DNA of 7,658 nt from Aquificales bacterium (GTDB taxonomy: Bacteria > Aquificota > Aquificia > Aquificales > Aquificaceae): positions 1 through 7,658 of the forward strand of contig WFWF01000063.1 in the NCBI GenBank assembly GCA_015491275.1. Reading direction: 5' to 3'. The position numbers were made by a program, and so were the translations under genes. This document shows positions 6,310 to 7,658 of the stretch, one piece after another (the first letter of the stretch is position 1; every line of letters begins with the position of its first letter). The notes below the pieces were generated by a model. The model made no database searches and was not told the DNA's origin. It saw only the letters and a list, made by a program, of their open reading frames with translations.

Positions 6310-7376
6310 TAAACAAGGAAAAGATTGAAGGTTTACTATCAGAATACGGATGTGATGCCTTATTTATCTCATCCAGACCTAATGTGTTTTATCTTTCAAG
6401 GTTTGTATCAACAAATGCGTACATAATACTTACCAGGGAGGAAAGGATATTTATAACAGACGGAAGATACTACGAGGGGGCAAAGTCTAAACTGAAGGAT
6501 TGGAATGTAGTGCTTTTAAAGGGACCACTTAAATATACTGTTAATGGCCTTTTAAGGGAAAGGGAAATAAAAAGGGTAGTTTATGAAAAGGAAAGGGTTA
6601 CATGTTCCATGCTTGAAGGTTTAAAGATGAAGGGTTCTGGTGTGGAGTGGATAGGTATAGAGAATCCATTTAAATATGTGAGGAGTTTAAAGAGCAGGGA
6701 AGAGATAGATACAATAAGGGAAGCGGTAAAAAAAACCGATGCTGTATATAAGAGGTTGATTGACACTATCGGTGAAAATATGAGGGAGAAGGATGTAAGA
6801 AGAAGGATAGTTGATGAATTTTTAAGTGAAGGGGCTGAGGGTGAGAGTTTTCCTGCTATAGTTGCCTTTGGTCCTAACAGTGCTATACCCCACTGGACTA
6901 CATCGGATACACTTATCGGGAAGGGACCTCTTCTTATAGATATGGGTATGGTATGGAAGGGATACTGCAGTGATTTTACGAGAACTATTTATATAGGGAA
7001 TCCGGATGATGAATTTAAAAAGGTTTACACAATTGTAAGAGATGCTAATCTTAAGGCAATTGAGAAGGTTAAAGAAGGTGTAAAGGTGGGCGATGTGGAT
7101 AGGGTTGCACGGGAGTATATTAACAAGAAGGGTTATGGTGATTTTTTTATACATTCAACCGGTCACGGTATAGGTGTGGAGATCCACGAGTATCCGAGGG
7201 TTTATTATAAGGGTAAGGATGCAAAGGATGTGCTTAAGGAAGGGATGGTGTTTACAATTGAACCAGGTATATATCTTCCCGGAAAATTCGGTGTAAGACT
7301 TGAGAATATAGTAGTTGTTGAACGGGACGGTGTTGGGGTTATGTCTTCAATCCCGTTGGATTTGATTATCCTTTGA
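6306..7376 (+). CDS. M24 family Xaa-Pro peptidase (Xaa-Pro aminopeptidase/prolidase-like)
   Basis: A 356-residue cytoplasmic dimetal peptidase expected to remove N-terminal residues preceding proline or to split Xaa-Pro dipeptides; the two activities cannot be told apart from sequence here. The N-terminal creatinase-like domain (1-125) contains SSRPNVFYLSRF and ITDGRYY. The pita-bread catalytic domain (about 130-350) carries all five metal ligands: Asp212 and Asp223 (IDMGMVWKGYCSDFTRT), His287 (HSTGHGIG), Glu319 (IEPGIY) and Glu333 (RLENIVVV). His196 (PHW) and His294 (EIHEYP) match the supporting catalytic residues. Length is normal (350-370). The ATG at 6306 overlaps the rpoN stop in ATGA, pointing to translational coupling; a purine-rich GGGAAAGAAG lies just upstream. 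There is no signal peptide. The 3' end overlaps convergent rsmG by 30 bp. The rpoN link is probably only shared transcription rather than function. Confidence 0.94.
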   Translation: MINKEKIEGLLSEYGCDALFISSRPNVFYLSRFVSTNAYIILTREERIFITDGRYYEGAKSKLKDWNVVLLKGPLKYTVNGLLREREIKRVVYEKERVTCSMLEGLKMKGSGVEWIGIENPFKYVRSLKSREEIDTIREAVKKTDAVYKRLIDTIGENMREKDVRRRIVDEFLSEGAEGESFPAIVAFGPNSAIPHWTTSDTLIGKGPLLIDMGMVWKGYCSDFTRTIYIGNPDDEFKKVYTIVRDANLKAIEKVKEGVKVGDVDRVAREYINKKGYGDFFIHSTGHGIGVEIHEYPRVYYKGKDAKDVLKEGMVFTIEPGIYLPGKFGVRLENIVVVERDGVGVMSSIPLDLIIL

Positions 7377-7658
7377 CCTTTTCCAGAGTATGTATAACTT
7401 AGGCAGATATTTCATATTTAATCTGTAAGCCTTAAAAGAATTGAGGGCTGACTTTTCAACCTTTGAACCTTTCATGATGAATATGTACTCCCTTGCAATG
7501 GACTCAAGTACTTTTTCTGTGTAGCTAAGATCTCCGAGTGCCCTTGCCACCCCTATGTCCGTTTTAAGGTTTATACCTTCCGCCCTTTCACATATAACTT
7601 CATAATCCTCTCCTATATTTACCTTGAGGTACTCCAAGAAGGAACACTTCTTTGAGGA
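7347..7658 (-). CDS. rsmG: RsmG, 16S rRNA (guanine-N7)-methyltransferase (C-terminal part; 5' end outside window)
   Basis: The open frame enters at the right edge and ends with TGA at 7349-7347, giving 103 residues with no start in view. RsmG (GidB) uses SAM to methylate N7 of G527 in 16S rRNA. What is visible fits the second half of its Rossmann domain: KKCSFLEYLK at the left of the fragment (family KK..FL..V), then CERAEGI (the RAE motif), TDIGVARALGDL (family D.V..RA...L), and EYIFIMKGSKVEKS (the strand ending in KG). The TTG at 7637 is within the domain and not a true start. The SAM-binding GxGxGxPG loop and N-terminal helices lie outside the window. Its last 30 bp are antisense to the end of the M24 gene; the C-terminal tail KRSKDNQIQRD is encoded there. 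It would draw on the SAM made by MetK encoded in this window, though the genes are not linked transcriptionally. Confidence 0.8.
   Translation of the reverse strand, partial: SSKKCSFLEYLKVNIGEDYEVICERAEGINLKTDIGVARALGDLSYTEKVLESIAREYIFIMKGSKVEKSALNSFKAYRLNMKYLPKLYILWKRSKDNQIQRD

Noticed and set aside
6822..7154. 110-residue minus-strand open frame within the M24 gene
   Set aside because: It covers the metal-binding region of the peptidase in antisense and has low-complexity composition; a shadow frame.
1..7658. A defence island, toxin-antitoxin pair, CRISPR array, IS element or prophage
   Set aside because: Every base apart from about 74 belongs to recognisable housekeeping genes or a tRNA; no direct repeats, inverted terminal repeats, transposase or integrase motifs were found. 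Although a tRNA gene is a common integration site, no attachment-type duplication of its 3' end is visible.

Overview
The window reads as a very compact stretch of chromosome from a moderately AT-rich bacterium. Its proteins are rich in Lys, Glu and Ile, while its one tRNA has nearly all-GC stems. That contrast is typical of thermophiles. An 832-residue M16 peptidase, a THEP1-type NTPase, a roughly 400-residue sigma-54, a separate HisZ and a tRNA without an encoded CCA end together suggest a thermophilic Aquificota-like bacterium. This placement is inference, because no rRNA or other strong phylogenetic marker is present.

Layout, left to right. (1) 1-573 (+): the C-terminal part of HisZ, the regulatory subunit of ATP phosphoribosyltransferase. 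(2) 2236-563 (-): THEP1-type NTPase followed by metK (S-adenosylmethionine synthetase); metK overlaps the end of hisZ tail to tail. (3) 2259-4757 (+): a secreted two-domain M16 zinc peptidase, divergent from THEP1. (4) 5072-4761 (-): a 75-residue YdcH/DUF465-like coiled-coil protein whose stop codon directly abuts tRNA-Leu(CAA). (5) 5101-7376 (+): rpoN (sigma-54) with a 4-bp ATGA overlap into an M24 Xaa-Pro peptidase gene. (6) 7658-7347 (-): the C-terminal part of RsmG (16S rRNA G527 N7-methyltransferase), overlapping the M24 gene tail to tail by 30 bp.

Transcription units alternate strand six times, and only about 74 bases lie outside any gene. There is therefore no gene-free stretch over 300 bases; the longest is 28 bases. 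The two divergent junctions (22 and 28 bp) hold little more than TATA-like -10 elements, and I see no clear Shine-Dalgarno sequence before those genes, which suggests very short or absent 5' leaders. The three convergent junctions (11-bp overlap, 3-bp gap, 30-bp overlap) leave no room for intrinsic terminators, so sense/antisense read-through is expected.

Functionally the genes are core housekeeping: histidine biosynthesis, SAM supply, rRNA methylation (which consumes SAM), alternative-sigma transcription and protein turnover. I found no mobile element, CRISPR array, toxin-antitoxin pair or defence system. The most interesting points are structural: the zero-gap mRNA-tRNA junction, the probable leaderless starts, and a MetK with a shortened active-site loop.
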